From positions 1 through 11,102 of the forward strand of contig JBGUHV010000023.1 of assembly GCA_045112425.1 (NCBI GenBank): a stretch of DNA of 11,102 bases, read 5' to 3'. Shown in pieces: positions 1 through 6,303 of this stretch. Within the stretch, counting starts at the first letter, position 1. Each line of letters begins with the position of its first letter. The notes under the pieces are model-generated. The model did no database searches. It was not told where the DNA came from and saw only the letters and a program-made list of their open reading frames with translations. Source of the DNA: CAG-103 sp045112425 (lineage in GTDB: Bacteria > Bacillota > Clostridia > Oscillospirales > Oscillospiraceae). The translations under genes were made by a program, and so were the position numbers.

Positions 1-85
1 GCTCTCGGAGATCGACCCCGCTTTCGCGGCAGCGCTGAACGCGTTTCGCAGCGAATCGCAGGAGGACTGGCTCTGCGCGAGATGA
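1..85 (+). CDS. 3' end of an unidentified protein (partial)
   Basis: The frame beginning at base 2 stays open to a TGA at 83-85 and gives a 27-residue C-terminal tail (LSEIDPAFAAALNAFRSESQ, then EDWLCAR). The composition is typical of a real soluble C-terminus, and the frame ends just before a palindromic repeat, as expected at a gene end. The fragment is too short to assign a family. No classical poly-U hairpin terminator follows directly; the nested palindrome at 101-197 could play that part. This is a call by position and coding look only. Confidence 0.5.
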   Translation, partial: LSEIDPAFAAALNAFRSESQEDWLCAR

Positions 86-100
86 CGCGCCGCCCCGCTT

Positions 101-197
101 GCCTCCCCCTCTGGGGGAGGTGGACGAGTGCAGCGAGGCCGGTGGGGGGGTACCCCCTCAGTCGGCTTCGCCGCCAGCTCCCCCAGAGGGGGGAGCC
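101..197. repeat. nested palindromic intergenic repeat (REP/MITE-like)
   Basis: Two outer arms are inverted copies of each other, and each is itself a hairpin: CCTCCCCC-TCT-GGGGGAGG (102-120) and GCTCCCCC-AGA-GGGGGGAGC (177-196). Between them a further imperfect palindrome centres on GGGGGTACCCCC (146-157), with flanks GAGGCCGG and GTCGGCTTC that also pair. The whole can fold as one long stem or as three hairpins. I recall similar CCTCCCCC-TCTGGGGGAGG blocks between genes of gut Clostridia, but I cannot search here. No coding potential is claimed. Confidence 0.7.
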
Positions 198-229
198 GAG
201 TGCCGGGAAAAGCATTTTTCACCGGACGG

Positions 230-258
230 TGTTCAAACGCCGGAACTTATGATAGAAT
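230..258 (+). promoter_or_regulatory. probable promoter of the DUF1292-amidohydrolase operon
   Basis: TAGAAT at 253-258 is preceded by TG one base upstream (250-251), which is an extended -10 element. A weak -35 (TGTTCA, 230-235) lies 17 bases upstream. The start codon at 293 follows after about 30 bases of untranslated leader. The -35 matches the consensus at only three of six positions, so the extended -10 would have to carry most of the recognition. Confidence 0.45.
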
Positions 259-292
259 ACAACCAACCGACTTTAACAGGGAGGGCTGACCC

Positions 293-574
293 ATGGATTT
301 GTTTGAAAACGGCGTCTTTACGATCCCCGGCGTGGACGGCGTGATGCGGCAGTGTCAGGTGCTGTTCACCTATGACTGGGAGCTGACCGGCCAGACCTAT
401 GTGGTCTTCCAGATGGAGGGGCTTGATCAGCTGAGCGCCTGCCGCGTGGTGGACATGGAGGGCGGCGGCAAGGGGCTTGCCCCGCTGCAGGATGAGCGCG
501 AGCGCGACTTTCTCAACCACTGCTTTGAGGAGCTCAAGGCGAAGCTCCGAGCCGAACAGGAGGCAGCCGAATGA
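293..574 (+). CDS. small DUF1292-type protein
   Basis: This is a 93-aa acidic soluble protein with no signal peptide or membrane segment. Its layout fits the DUF1292 (YrzB-like) family: a hydrophobic strand start (VFTIPGVDGV), then a beta-rich core (QVLFTYDWELTGQTYVVFQM), a strand reading CRVVDMEGG, a PLQDERERDFLNHCFEEL helix, and a charged Ala/Glu tail. No catalytic motif is visible, and the family function is unknown. The start at 293 has GGGAGG eight bases upstream. The stop overlaps the start of the next gene in an ATGA (571-574), which implies translational coupling with the amidohydrolase. In other Firmicutes this family usually sits by yrrK/yrzL-type genes, so this pairing is not the usual one. 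The family call is by eye. Confidence 0.7.
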   Translation: MDLFENGVFTIPGVDGVMRQCQVLFTYDWELTGQTYVVFQMEGLDQLSACRVVDMEGGGKGLAPLQDERERDFLNHCFEELKAKLRAEQEAAE

Positions 575-2139
575 AGATTTATCGCGGCACGATCCTCACG
601 CTGGACGGCCGGAACACGATTGCAAACACCCTCGTCGAGGACAAGGGGCGCATCGTCTATGTGGGCGACCTGCATCCGCGGCAGTTTCGCTTCAACAAAA
701 AGGCCGAGGAGATTGTCCTCGGCAATCGGGTGCTGATCCCCTCGTTCGTGGACAGCCACATCCACTTTGCGTCCTATGCCACGTTTCACGCGGGGCTGAA
801 CGTGATGGAGGCGCGGAGCAATGAGGAGATTCTCGACATGCTGCGCCGCTTTCTTCCCACGACGAAGGACAAGCTCGTCATCGCCTTCGGCGCCTCGCCC
901 TACTCCGTGGCGGAGGGCAGGCTCGTCTCCCGCGCCCAGCTTGATTCCGTCTGCCCCGACCGCCCGCTCTTTCTCGTGAAGTACGACGGCCACGCCTGCG
1001 TCGTGAACTCCGTCCTCTTCGACCTCGTGCGCAAGAAGGTGGAGCCGCTGCGCGGCTGCCATCCGGCCACGGGCGAGATGAATCAGGAGGCGTTTTTCGC
1101 CGTGAGCGACTATGTGACGGGCTCGATCTCCCTGCCGAAGCTCGTGGAGAATATGCAGAAGGCCGCGGACGATCTCGCAGAGCGCGGCATCGGCATGATC
1201 CACTCCGTGAGCGGCGTCGGCTTCACGGGCGATCTCGACGTCGATCTTGAGCGCATCTTCGCCAGAGGGCTTCGCACCGGGCAGCAGATGCGCGTCTATA
1301 TGCAGACGCTGAACGCCAAAAAGGCGATCCGGAGAAAGCTCCCGCGCGTCGGCGGCTGCTTTGAGGCGGCGCTCGACGGCTGCTTCGGCTCGAAAGACGC
1401 GGCGCTGCGCGCGCCGTATCAGAACAGCGATGAGAGCGGCGTGCTCTATTACAGTGACGAGAAGGTCACAAACTTCTGCAAGGCGGCCAACCGCGCCGGG
1501 CTGCAGATCGAGATGCACGCCATCGGCGACGCCGCCTTCGATCAGGCGACGCGCGCGATCGCGGCGGCGCTGGAGGACTATCCGCGCGTCAATCACCGCC
1601 ACGCGATCATCCACGCCTGCCTCCCGACGGCGGAGGGCATCGCCCTGTGCAAAAAATACAACATTCTCCTCCCGGTGCAGACGGCCTTCATCAACTGGCC
1701 GCAGGAGCCGGACGCCTATCTGCAGGAGATCCTCGGCGACCGCGCGCGGCACCTCAATCCGCTGCGCACCTTCGTCAAAAACGGCATCACCCTCTCGGCG
1801 GGCTCCGACGGGCCGTGCACCGACCCCGACCCGATGCTATGGGTGCACAACGCCGTGAACCACTCCGAGCCCGAGCAGGCGCTCACGGTGTTCGAGGCGC
1901 TGCGCATGTGCACGTATAACGGCTATTACACCAGCTTCGACGAGCGCGAGCGCGGCTCGCTCGAGACCGGCAAGGTCGCCGACATGGTCATTCTCTCGCA
2001 CAATCCCTATACCGTGCCGAAGGCGAGCCTGAAGGACATCAAAGTCGAGCAGACGATCCTCTCCGGCAGGCCCTACGAGCCGCAGAAGGAAAGCGTCGCG
2101 GCGCATGTGGTGAAGGGATTGATGAAAGGCAAGTGCTGA
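571..2139 (+). CDS. amidohydrolase, Amidohydro_3 / YtcJ-like metal-dependent hydrolase
   Basis: The 522-aa length is normal for the YtcJ/NfdA branch of the amidohydrolase superfamily, which hydrolyses C-N bonds in amides or formamides using metal ions in a TIM barrel. An N-terminal beta-sandwich (MKIYRGTILTLDGRNTIANT) leads into the metal motif DSHIHF (His63, His65). Further likely active-site residues are KYDGHAC (His141), MHAIGD (His316), NHRHAIIHA (His342/344/348) and GSDGP (Asp413). The C-terminus closes with the family signature GSLETGKVADMVIL (462-475) and returns to the sandwich. There is no signal peptide, so it is cytoplasmic. AGGAGG at 558-563 supports the start, which overlaps the stop of the upstream gene by four bases. 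The substrate cannot be read from sequence; imidazolonepropionase-like or N-acyl-amino-acid deacylase activity is possible. Confidence 0.88.
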   Translation: MKIYRGTILTLDGRNTIANTLVEDKGRIVYVGDLHPRQFRFNKKAEEIVLGNRVLIPSFVDSHIHFASYATFHAGLNVMEARSNEEILDMLRRFLPTTKDKLVIAFGASPYSVAEGRLVSRAQLDSVCPDRPLFLVKYDGHACVVNSVLFDLVRKKVEPLRGCHPATGEMNQEAFFAVSDYVTGSISLPKLVENMQKAADDLAERGIGMIHSVSGVGFTGDLDVDLERIFARGLRTGQQMRVYMQTLNAKKAIRRKLPRVGGCFEAALDGCFGSKDAALRAPYQNSDESGVLYYSDEKVTNFCKAANRAGLQIEMHAIGDAAFDQATRAIAAALEDYPRVNHRHAIIHACLPTAEGIALCKKYNILLPVQTAFINWPQEPDAYLQEILGDRARHLNPLRTFVKNGITLSAGSDGPCTDPDPMLWVHNAVNHSEPEQALTVFEALRMCTYNGYYTSFDERERGSLETGKVADMVILSHNPYTVPKASLKDIKVEQTILSGRPYEPQKESVAAHVVKGLMKGKC

Positions 2140-2161
2140 TATGATCCGCAGTGAAAAAACG

Positions 2162-2292
2162 TGTCATCCTGAGCGGAGCGCGTCAGCGCGCAGTCGAAGG
2201 ATCCTGGCTTGGCAGTAAAGGAGAACTATCAGCCTCTGTCTGGCTGCTCTGCCAAGATCCTTCGACTCCGCTTCGCTCCGCTCAGGATGACA
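2162..2292. repeat. large inverted-repeat intergenic element (MITE-like)
   Basis: The ends are an exact inverted repeat of 19 bases, TGTCATCCTGAGCGGAGCG (2162-2180) against its complement at 2274-2292. The arms continue imperfectly inward (AGTCGAAGGATC at 2192 against GATCCTTCGACT at 2256). A central loop of about 35 bases separates them. The element lies between convergent genes in the 3' region of the amidohydrolase transcript and would form a very long RNA hairpin. Both sides carry GAAAAAA (2153-2159 and 2293-2299), a possible target duplication, although two extra bases (CG) lie between the left copy and the element. It holds no gene. Confidence 0.75.
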
Positions 2293-2294
2293 GA

Positions 2295-2326
2295 AAAAAT
2301 CCACCGACAGACGTCGGTGGATTTTT
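2295..2326. terminator. bidirectional intrinsic terminator
   Basis: The stem AAAAATCCACCGAC (2295-2308) pairs with GTCGGTGGATTTTT (2313-2326) across a four-base loop. The A-run on one side and T-run on the other let it act on both strands. It would end the amidohydrolase operon on plus and the DUF1232 gene on minus, whose stop is at 2339. Confidence 0.88.
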
Positions 2327-2338
2327 CATATGCGGTTG

Positions 2339-2806
2339 TTACGCCGGCACCGCGCCGGCGGTGGCCTTTTCGACATACCGCAGTACGCTGCCGGTGAGAC
2401 CGGAGCCGAGCTTCTGGTCGACCTTGATGAGGAAATTGCGCACCTTGTCCATCGTGTCGGGGTCGCCCTGCCAGTAGCGCATGAGCACCTCGCGGTCGGT
2501 CGTGCGCAGAACCTTCGCAGCCGAGGAGAGGATCATGTACACATCGTCGATCTTGCCGAGGATGGGGAACTTGTCGGGGATGATGTCGATCGGCAGGAAC
2601 ACATACGCCGTGGAGAACGTAAACTCGAGCTTTCTCGTCGCGGCAACGTCGCCGTCCAGCATCAGACGGACGAGCAGATAGGCGAGATCCGGGCCGATGG
2701 CGAGCAGATTGGTCATCTTTGTGCCGACCTTGGCGGAAACGGCGGCGGCGGCCTTGGCGCGGCCCTTCTGATACATGCGGTCCAGCCAGATTTCTTTCGT
2801 GGGCAT
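2339..2806 (-). CDS. DUF1232 / YkvA-type small membrane-associated protein
   Basis: The protein is 155 aa. The diagnostic block is AYVFLPIDIIPDKFPILGKI followed by DDVYMI (67-92), matching the DUF1232 consensus of a hydrophobic helix, P-(I/L)-D-(L/I)-(I/L)-P-D, then G-x-x-DD. The region ahead (about 31-50, hydrophobic with LAIGPDLAYLLVRLML) may be a second apolar helix. The C-terminus (RYWQGDPDTMDKVRNFLIKV) is amphipathic. The family function is not established; association with the membrane is an inference. ATG at 2806 is chosen because CAGGAGGGAG lies just upstream and a near-perfect promoter follows at 2841-2869. A much longer open frame runs further upstream to 4273, but that part is antisense to the desulfidase-type gene and is not coding. 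Confidence 0.85.
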   Translation of the reverse strand: MPTKEIWLDRMYQKGRAKAAAAVSAKVGTKMTNLLAIGPDLAYLLVRLMLDGDVAATRKLEFTFSTAYVFLPIDIIPDKFPILGKIDDVYMILSSAAKVLRTTDREVLMRYWQGDPDTMDKVRNFLIKVDQKLGSGLTGSVLRYVEKATAGAVPA

Positions 2807-2840
2807 AAGGCTCCCTCCTGTATTTTGGTTTGTGTCTTTC

Positions 2841-2869
2841 ATTATAGCGAAAATGACGCGCGGTTTCAA
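2841..2869 (-). promoter_or_regulatory. sigma-70/SigA-type promoter of the DUF1232 gene
   Basis: Read on minus, TTGAAA (2869-2864) and TATAAT (2846-2841) are separated by exactly 17 bases. The start codon at 2806 follows with a leader of roughly 30 bases. The -35 is 12 bases from the -35 of the divergent promoter at 2882-2910. Confidence 0.85.
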
Positions 2870-2881
2870 CTGGAAATGTGA

Positions 2882-2910
2882 TTGCCAAACGCTCTTTTGA
2901 AGTTTATAAT
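2882..2910 (+). promoter_or_regulatory. sigma-70/SigA-type promoter of the UPF0597 gene
   Basis: TTGCCA (2882-2887) and TATAAT (2905-2910) are separated by 17 bases. Transcription would begin near 2917, giving a leader of about 30 bases before the ATG at 2948, with AGGAGGG at 2936-2942. Confidence 0.85.
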
Positions 2911-2947
2911 GAGAAACAGGGAAAAACAGACAAAAGGAGGGCTCTCC

Positions 2948-4228
2948 ATGAATCGGGAGATTCTTTCGGCCTATGTGGCCATTCTGCAGGAAGAGCTCGT
3001 GCTCGCCACGGGCTGTACCGAGCCGATTGCCATTGCCTATGCCGCGGCGAAGCTGCGCGAGGTGCTCTGCGCGGAGCCGGAGCGCATCGAGGCGGAGGTC
3101 AGCGGCAACATCCTCAAGAACGTCAAGAGCGTCGTCGTGCCGAACACCGGCGGGCTCAAGGGCATCCGCCCGGCCATCGCGGCGGGCGTCGTCGCGGGCA
3201 GACCCGAGGCGGAGCTGCAGGTCATCTCCGAGGTAAGCGAGGAGCAGCAGGGAGCGATCAAGACCTACTCCCGCGAGACGCCGATCACCGTCGCCTGCAT
3301 GGACGACACGCCCTGCATGCTTGATATCCGCCTGACCGGTCACGCCGGGGCGGACAGCGCCGTCGTGCGCATTGCGAACCACCACACGAACGTCATCCAT
3401 ATCGAGAAAAACGGCGAGGTGCTGCTCGACCATCCGCTCGTGGCCTCCGCGGAGGACAACCTGCAGGACAAGAGCGTGCTGAATCTCGCGGAGATCCTCG
3501 AATTCGCGGACGTCGTGCCGATCGAAGAGATTGAGCCGCTGGTCATGCGCCAGATCGAGTGCAACACCGCCATCGCCGCCGAGGGGCTCACGGGCGACTG
3601 GGGCGCGGCCGTCGGCTGCACGCTGCTCGAGGGCTCGCAGGACATCCGCACCGAGGCCCGCGCCTGGGCCGCCGCGGGGTCCGACGCCCGCATGAGCGGC
3701 TGCGAGATGCCGGTCGTCATCGTCTCCGGCTCCGGCAACCAGGGCATCACGGCGAGCGTGCCCGTCGTGCGCTACGCAAACCACTTCGGCTATGACCACG
3801 ACCGGCTCATCCGCGCCGTGGCCGTGTCCGACCTCGTGACCATCCATCAGAAAACCGGCATCGGCCGCCTCTCCGCCTTCTGCGGCGCGGTCAGCGCCGG
3901 CATCGGCGCGGCGGCGGGCATCGCGTATCTGCGCGGTGAGCCGTATGAGATCATCGCCGAGACCGTCACGACCGCGATGGGCATGATCTCCGGCACCGTC
4001 TGCGACGGGGCCAAGCCCTCCTGCGCGTCGAAGATCGCCGCGGCCGTCGAGGCGGGACTTTTGAGCTACGCCATGGCCCAGAAGGGCAGACGCTTCCGCG
4101 GCGGCGACGGCATTGTCACCCGCGGCGTCGAGGGCACGATCCGCAACATCGGCATCCTCGCCAGAGAGGGCATGCGCGAGACCGATAAGGTCATTTTGCA
4201 GATCATGCTCAACTGCGAGGACGAATAA
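2948..4228 (+). CDS. UPF0597 / L-cysteine desulfidase (CyuA/CdsB)-type protein
   Basis: The 426-aa protein fits the single-chain family that includes E. coli YhaM/CyuA and Methanocaldococcus CdsB, which split L-cysteine to pyruvate, ammonia and sulfide with a [4Fe-4S] cluster. It is related to serine dehydratase alpha chains. Visible motifs are ATGCTEPIAIAYAAA (Cys23), VSGNILKNVKSV, VPNTGGLKG, VSGSGNQGI (259-267), KTGIGRLSAFCGAVSAGIGA (Cys312), MISGTVCDGAKPSC (Cys352, Cys359). Cys23, Cys312 and Cys352 match the spacing of the cluster cysteines I recall for CdsB (near 25, 282 and 322, with the same 40-residue gap between the last two). It is cytoplasmic, with no signal peptide. AAAGGAGGG at 2934-2942 fixes the ATG; a TTG start at 2882 is rejected because it lies inside the -35. 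The physiological substrate could be L-cysteine, L-serine or another hydroxy/thio amino acid. It is monocistronic. Confidence 0.88.
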   Translation: MNREILSAYVAILQEELVLATGCTEPIAIAYAAAKLREVLCAEPERIEAEVSGNILKNVKSVVVPNTGGLKGIRPAIAAGVVAGRPEAELQVISEVSEEQQGAIKTYSRETPITVACMDDTPCMLDIRLTGHAGADSAVVRIANHHTNVIHIEKNGEVLLDHPLVASAEDNLQDKSVLNLAEILEFADVVPIEEIEPLVMRQIECNTAIAAEGLTGDWGAAVGCTLLEGSQDIRTEARAWAAAGSDARMSGCEMPVVIVSGSGNQGITASVPVVRYANHFGYDHDRLIRAVAVSDLVTIHQKTGIGRLSAFCGAVSAGIGAAAGIAYLRGEPYEIIAETVTTAMGMISGTVCDGAKPSCASKIAAAVEAGLLSYAMAQKGRRFRGGDGIVTRGVEGTIRNIGILAREGMRETDKVILQIMLNCEDE

Positions 4229-4235
4229 GACAAAG

Positions 4236-4264
4236 AAAAAAGCCGCACACTGTGCGGCTTTTTT
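4236..4264 (+). terminator. intrinsic terminator of the UPF0597 gene
   Basis: AAAAAAGCCGCACA (4236-4249) pairs with TGTGCGGCTTTTTT (4251-4264) around base 4250. In practice a small loop opens in the middle. It sits seven bases after the TAA and has a T-run on the plus side. The symmetric A-run would allow it to stop minus-strand transcription too. Confidence 0.9.
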
Positions 4265-4279
4265 GCGCAGCATAAGCGG

Positions 4280-4442
4280 CGGGCGATTCGTGAATCGCCC
4301 CTACGGATTCTCTTTCGGCGCGCTTCGTTTGTAGGGGTCGGCGTCCTCGACGACCCTTGCATGCCAGACCGGAAACCCGCGCGATGTTCGGCGCATACGC
4401 AATTGTGAAACATGGGTGTAGGGGCGCTTCACGAAGCGCCCG
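4280..4442. repeat. cluster of three GTAGGGG palindromic repeats
   Basis: Three short palindromes share a GTAGGGG head. Copy A (4280-4304, inverted) and copy C (4418-4442, direct) are both 25 bases and differ at only two positions, which pair with each other in the stem (A-T in A, C-G in C). Their stems are GGGCGATTC/GAATCGCCC and GGGCGCTTC/GAAGCGCCC with a two-base loop. Copy B (4331-4356) keeps GTAGGGG but has a different stem, GGGTCGGCG/CGACGACCC with one mismatch. The stretches between copies have no gene and no obvious further repeat. Repeats with a fixed head and variable palindromes are common between genes of gut Firmicutes, as I recall. Confidence 0.7.
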
Positions 4443-4462
4443 CGCGATCAGCTCGACTACGC

Positions 4463-4497
4463 AAAAAAAGAGCCCGGCACAGCCGGGCTCTTTTTTT
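4463..4497. terminator. bidirectional terminator of the dehydratase operon
   Basis: AAAAAAAGAGCCCGGC (4463-4478), loop ACA, GCCGGGCTCTTTTTTT (4482-4497). This is a strong 9-bp GC stem flanked by seven A and seven T. It lies nine bases beyond the stop of the 55-aa gene on minus, so it closes that operon. Confidence 0.92.
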
Positions 4498-4505
4498 GAA
4501 TGTTT

Positions 4506-4673
4506 TTAGAGATAGAAATCGTGCTCTCTGCTGTCGTACCACTTTGCGAGCAGCGGCTCGATCACGGTCATCAGCTTCATGTCCAGGTTGAACATGTACA
4601 TGGTGAAGGTGCCCACAAAGGCAGCCGCGCCGGCGCCGAGGACGTACAGAGGAACTTTCGCAAGCTTCTTCAT
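4506..4673 (-). CDS. 55-aa single-span membrane protein of the dehydratase operon
   Basis: This is a short gene of 55 codons. The N-terminus MKKLAKVPLYVLGAGAAAFV is followed by GTFTMYMF, giving one hydrophobic segment at about 8-28 after a positively charged start. The orientation would be N-in, with an outside C-terminal tail, or a lipid-parallel amphipathic helix at about 30-45 (DMKLMTVIEPLLAKWYDSRE). The end is HDFYL. The ribosome site GGAAGGAG lies nine bases before the ATG, and the gene starts 17 bases after the stop of the 536-aa dehydratase subunit, so it belongs to the same transcript. A strong terminator follows at once. I recognise no family. A role as membrane anchor or small accessory subunit of the dehydratase complex is inference from context only. 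The absence of signal-peptidase AXA-like sites near residue 28 argues against a secreted peptide. Confidence 0.75.
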   Translation of the reverse strand: MKKLAKVPLYVLGAGAAAFVGTFTMYMFNLDMKLMTVIEPLLAKWYDSREHDFYL

Positions 4674-4690
4674 GTTGTTTTTCTCCTTCC

Positions 4691-6301
4691 TTAATACGCT
4701 TCGTCGTCCGGGAGGTTCTCGAGGGACGGATCCAGCGGCTCCTCACGCATGACGGTGCGCATATAGGCGTTGACCTGACCGCGGATGGCGTTGCGGGTGT
4801 AGACGCGCGGATCGCAGAGGTCGTGGCAGACCCACATGACGTGGATGCCGAGCTCGCGGCCCATCTCCTCGAACATGCCGTGCATGCCGACGAGCGCCTT
4901 GCAGCTCATGTGCTCCCACATCATCGCGATGTCGGCGTTCATCTTCTCGCAGGTGCGCCAGAGGTCGTTGATGAGCACGTCGTAGCCGCCGTGGGTGTGG
5001 TTGCGCATGATCATCTCCATGTTCAGCTTGGCCATGTCGCGGTAGGCCTGCTCGCGGTTCTCGGGCGTATCGGTCTCCGCGATGGTGCCGGTGTAGATCA
5101 TGGAGAGCATGTCGGTCAGCGGCACGATGCCCCAGCACTGGAGCAGCCAGTAGAGCATGTCGATGACGTACTGCGGCTGCACGCCCCAGACGACCGCGCG
5201 GTGACGGTACTCCTTGGCGTACATTCTCTTCTCCTTGTAGCCCTTCTCGGCGAGCGCCAGGAGCTTCTTGTCCATGGCCTCAAACAGCGGGTCACGGCCG
5301 GAGTTGCCCATGTAGTTCGTGTCGTTATAGAGGGAGAAGACCGCGCCGAAGAACTGCGGATACGGGGAGGAGTTGATCTCGAGCTGGGCATTGCGGCACT
5401 GGGTGGCGACGTTGACACGTCTGGCGCTCTCAAAGTAGACCTTCCAGTCCCACTTCTCGCCGGTGTGCTCCTCGATGAAGGCGATGGCCTGCTTGATCTG
5501 CTCGGCGGCGTAGTCCAGAACGTCGGGCTCCTGATGGCGCAGCGGGGTGGCGAGCTGGAAGGTCGGGATGCCGTACTGACGCTCCAGACGCTTGGCAATC
5601 AGGCCGTTGCCCATGAGGGAGCCGTCGCAGGTGGTGTTGTTCTGCACGGCGCAGCAGCCGAGGACGCAGAAATCGTCCTCCATGGAGATGCCGGCCTCGG
5701 CCTCGGGCATGGGGCAGACGTCGCCGGCGATGCCGTTCTGCTGGGCGACGTCGAGGTAGTGCATGACGTTGAACTGGTGGAAGATGTTCGAGGCGAACAT
5801 CGCGGGCACCTCGCGGAGGATGGTGTGCATCTTGTCGCGGTCGAAGCCCATGACAAAGGTGACCATGGAGTTCTCGTCGGTGATGATGCACTTGTTGGAG
5901 TAAGCGACGTCGTTGCCGACGCGGCGGTCGCCGCGGAAGCAGTTGGCGATGGCCTGCGTCACGTCCGCAATGACGAGGTTCATTGCGTAGTGGGTGATGC
6001 GCAGCGCCTCGTCGCGCAGACCGACGGTGAACTTATCCATGCCGTGCGGCACGAAGAGGTAGCTCATCATCCAGCGGTAGCGCAGGAAGCCCTTGACGTT
6101 GCGCGGGTTCAGGATGAACTTGCCCAGAACGCCGAACATCAGGTAGCACCAGCGGCTGTAATCAAAGAGGGTGTCTTTCAGACCGCGCCACTCGCGGCGG
6201 CTGCGGACCTTCAGCTTATCGGTATAGATCTTGCCCGGAGACTTTTCGCCGACGCGCTCTCTGGGGTTGACGATCTTTTCAACGGTCTTCATCGTGCCCA
6301 T
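4691..6301 (-). CDS. 2-hydroxyacyl-CoA dehydratase family, large (HgdA/BcrB-like) subunit with long N-terminal extension
   Basis: At 536 aa this is longer than typical HgdA-like subunits (about 420-480). Members use a [4Fe-4S] cluster to pass one electron to an acyl-CoA, removing water or reducing an aromatic ring. Residues 1-180 have no family motif that I recognise. The family fold seems to begin at DVCPMPEAEAGI (Cys196), then a cysteine-rich run Cys212, Cys216, Cys217, Cys225 (FCVLGCCAVQNNTTCDGSLM). The second half has WEHMSCKALVGMHGMFEEM (Cys467), the terminal-domain signature GIHVMWVCHDLCDP (Cys492, Cys496), and RGQVNAYMRTVM. Cys196, Cys225 and Cys467 are my best guesses for cluster ligands. 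ATG at 6301 has AAGGTGG upstream and starts two bases after the stop of the first subunit; M4 is a possible alternative. No signal peptide or clear membrane span is seen. The substrate is unknown. Confidence 0.83.
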   Translation of the reverse strand: MGTMKTVEKIVNPRERVGEKSPGKIYTDKLKVRSRREWRGLKDTLFDYSRWCYLMFGVLGKFILNPRNVKGFLRYRWMMSYLFVPHGMDKFTVGLRDEALRITHYAMNLVIADVTQAIANCFRGDRRVGNDVAYSNKCIITDENSMVTFVMGFDRDKMHTILREVPAMFASNIFHQFNVMHYLDVAQQNGIAGDVCPMPEAEAGISMEDDFCVLGCCAVQNNTTCDGSLMGNGLIAKRLERQYGIPTFQLATPLRHQEPDVLDYAAEQIKQAIAFIEEHTGEKWDWKVYFESARRVNVATQCRNAQLEINSSPYPQFFGAVFSLYNDTNYMGNSGRDPLFEAMDKKLLALAEKGYKEKRMYAKEYRHRAVVWGVQPQYVIDMLYWLLQCWGIVPLTDMLSMIYTGTIAETDTPENREQAYRDMAKLNMEMIMRNHTHGGYDVLINDLWRTCEKMNADIAMMWEHMSCKALVGMHGMFEEMGRELGIHVMWVCHDLCDPRVYTRNAIRGQVNAYMRTVMREEPLDPSLENLPDDEAY

Positions 6302-6303
6302 GC

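Noticed and set aside
427..1752. 441-aa open frame on minus opposite the amidohydrolase
   Set aside because: Antisense to a gene with clear metal-hydrolase motifs; low-complexity Ala/Arg/Val/His-rich composition typical of GC-rich shadow frames; no ribosome site or family motif.
2882..2947. TTG start that would lengthen the UPF0597 protein by 22 residues
   Set aside because: The codon lies inside the -35 hexamer, upstream of the predicted transcription start; AGGAGGG precedes the ATG at 2948.
2807..4273. Long upstream extension of the DUF1232 frame on minus
   Set aside because: It runs antisense through the UPF0597 gene and across both promoters. The ATG at 2806 has a strong ribosome site and promoter.
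4280..4442. CRISPR array
   Set aside because: Repeats are palindromes in mixed orientation with unequal spacing and differing stems; no equal-length spacers and no cas genes.
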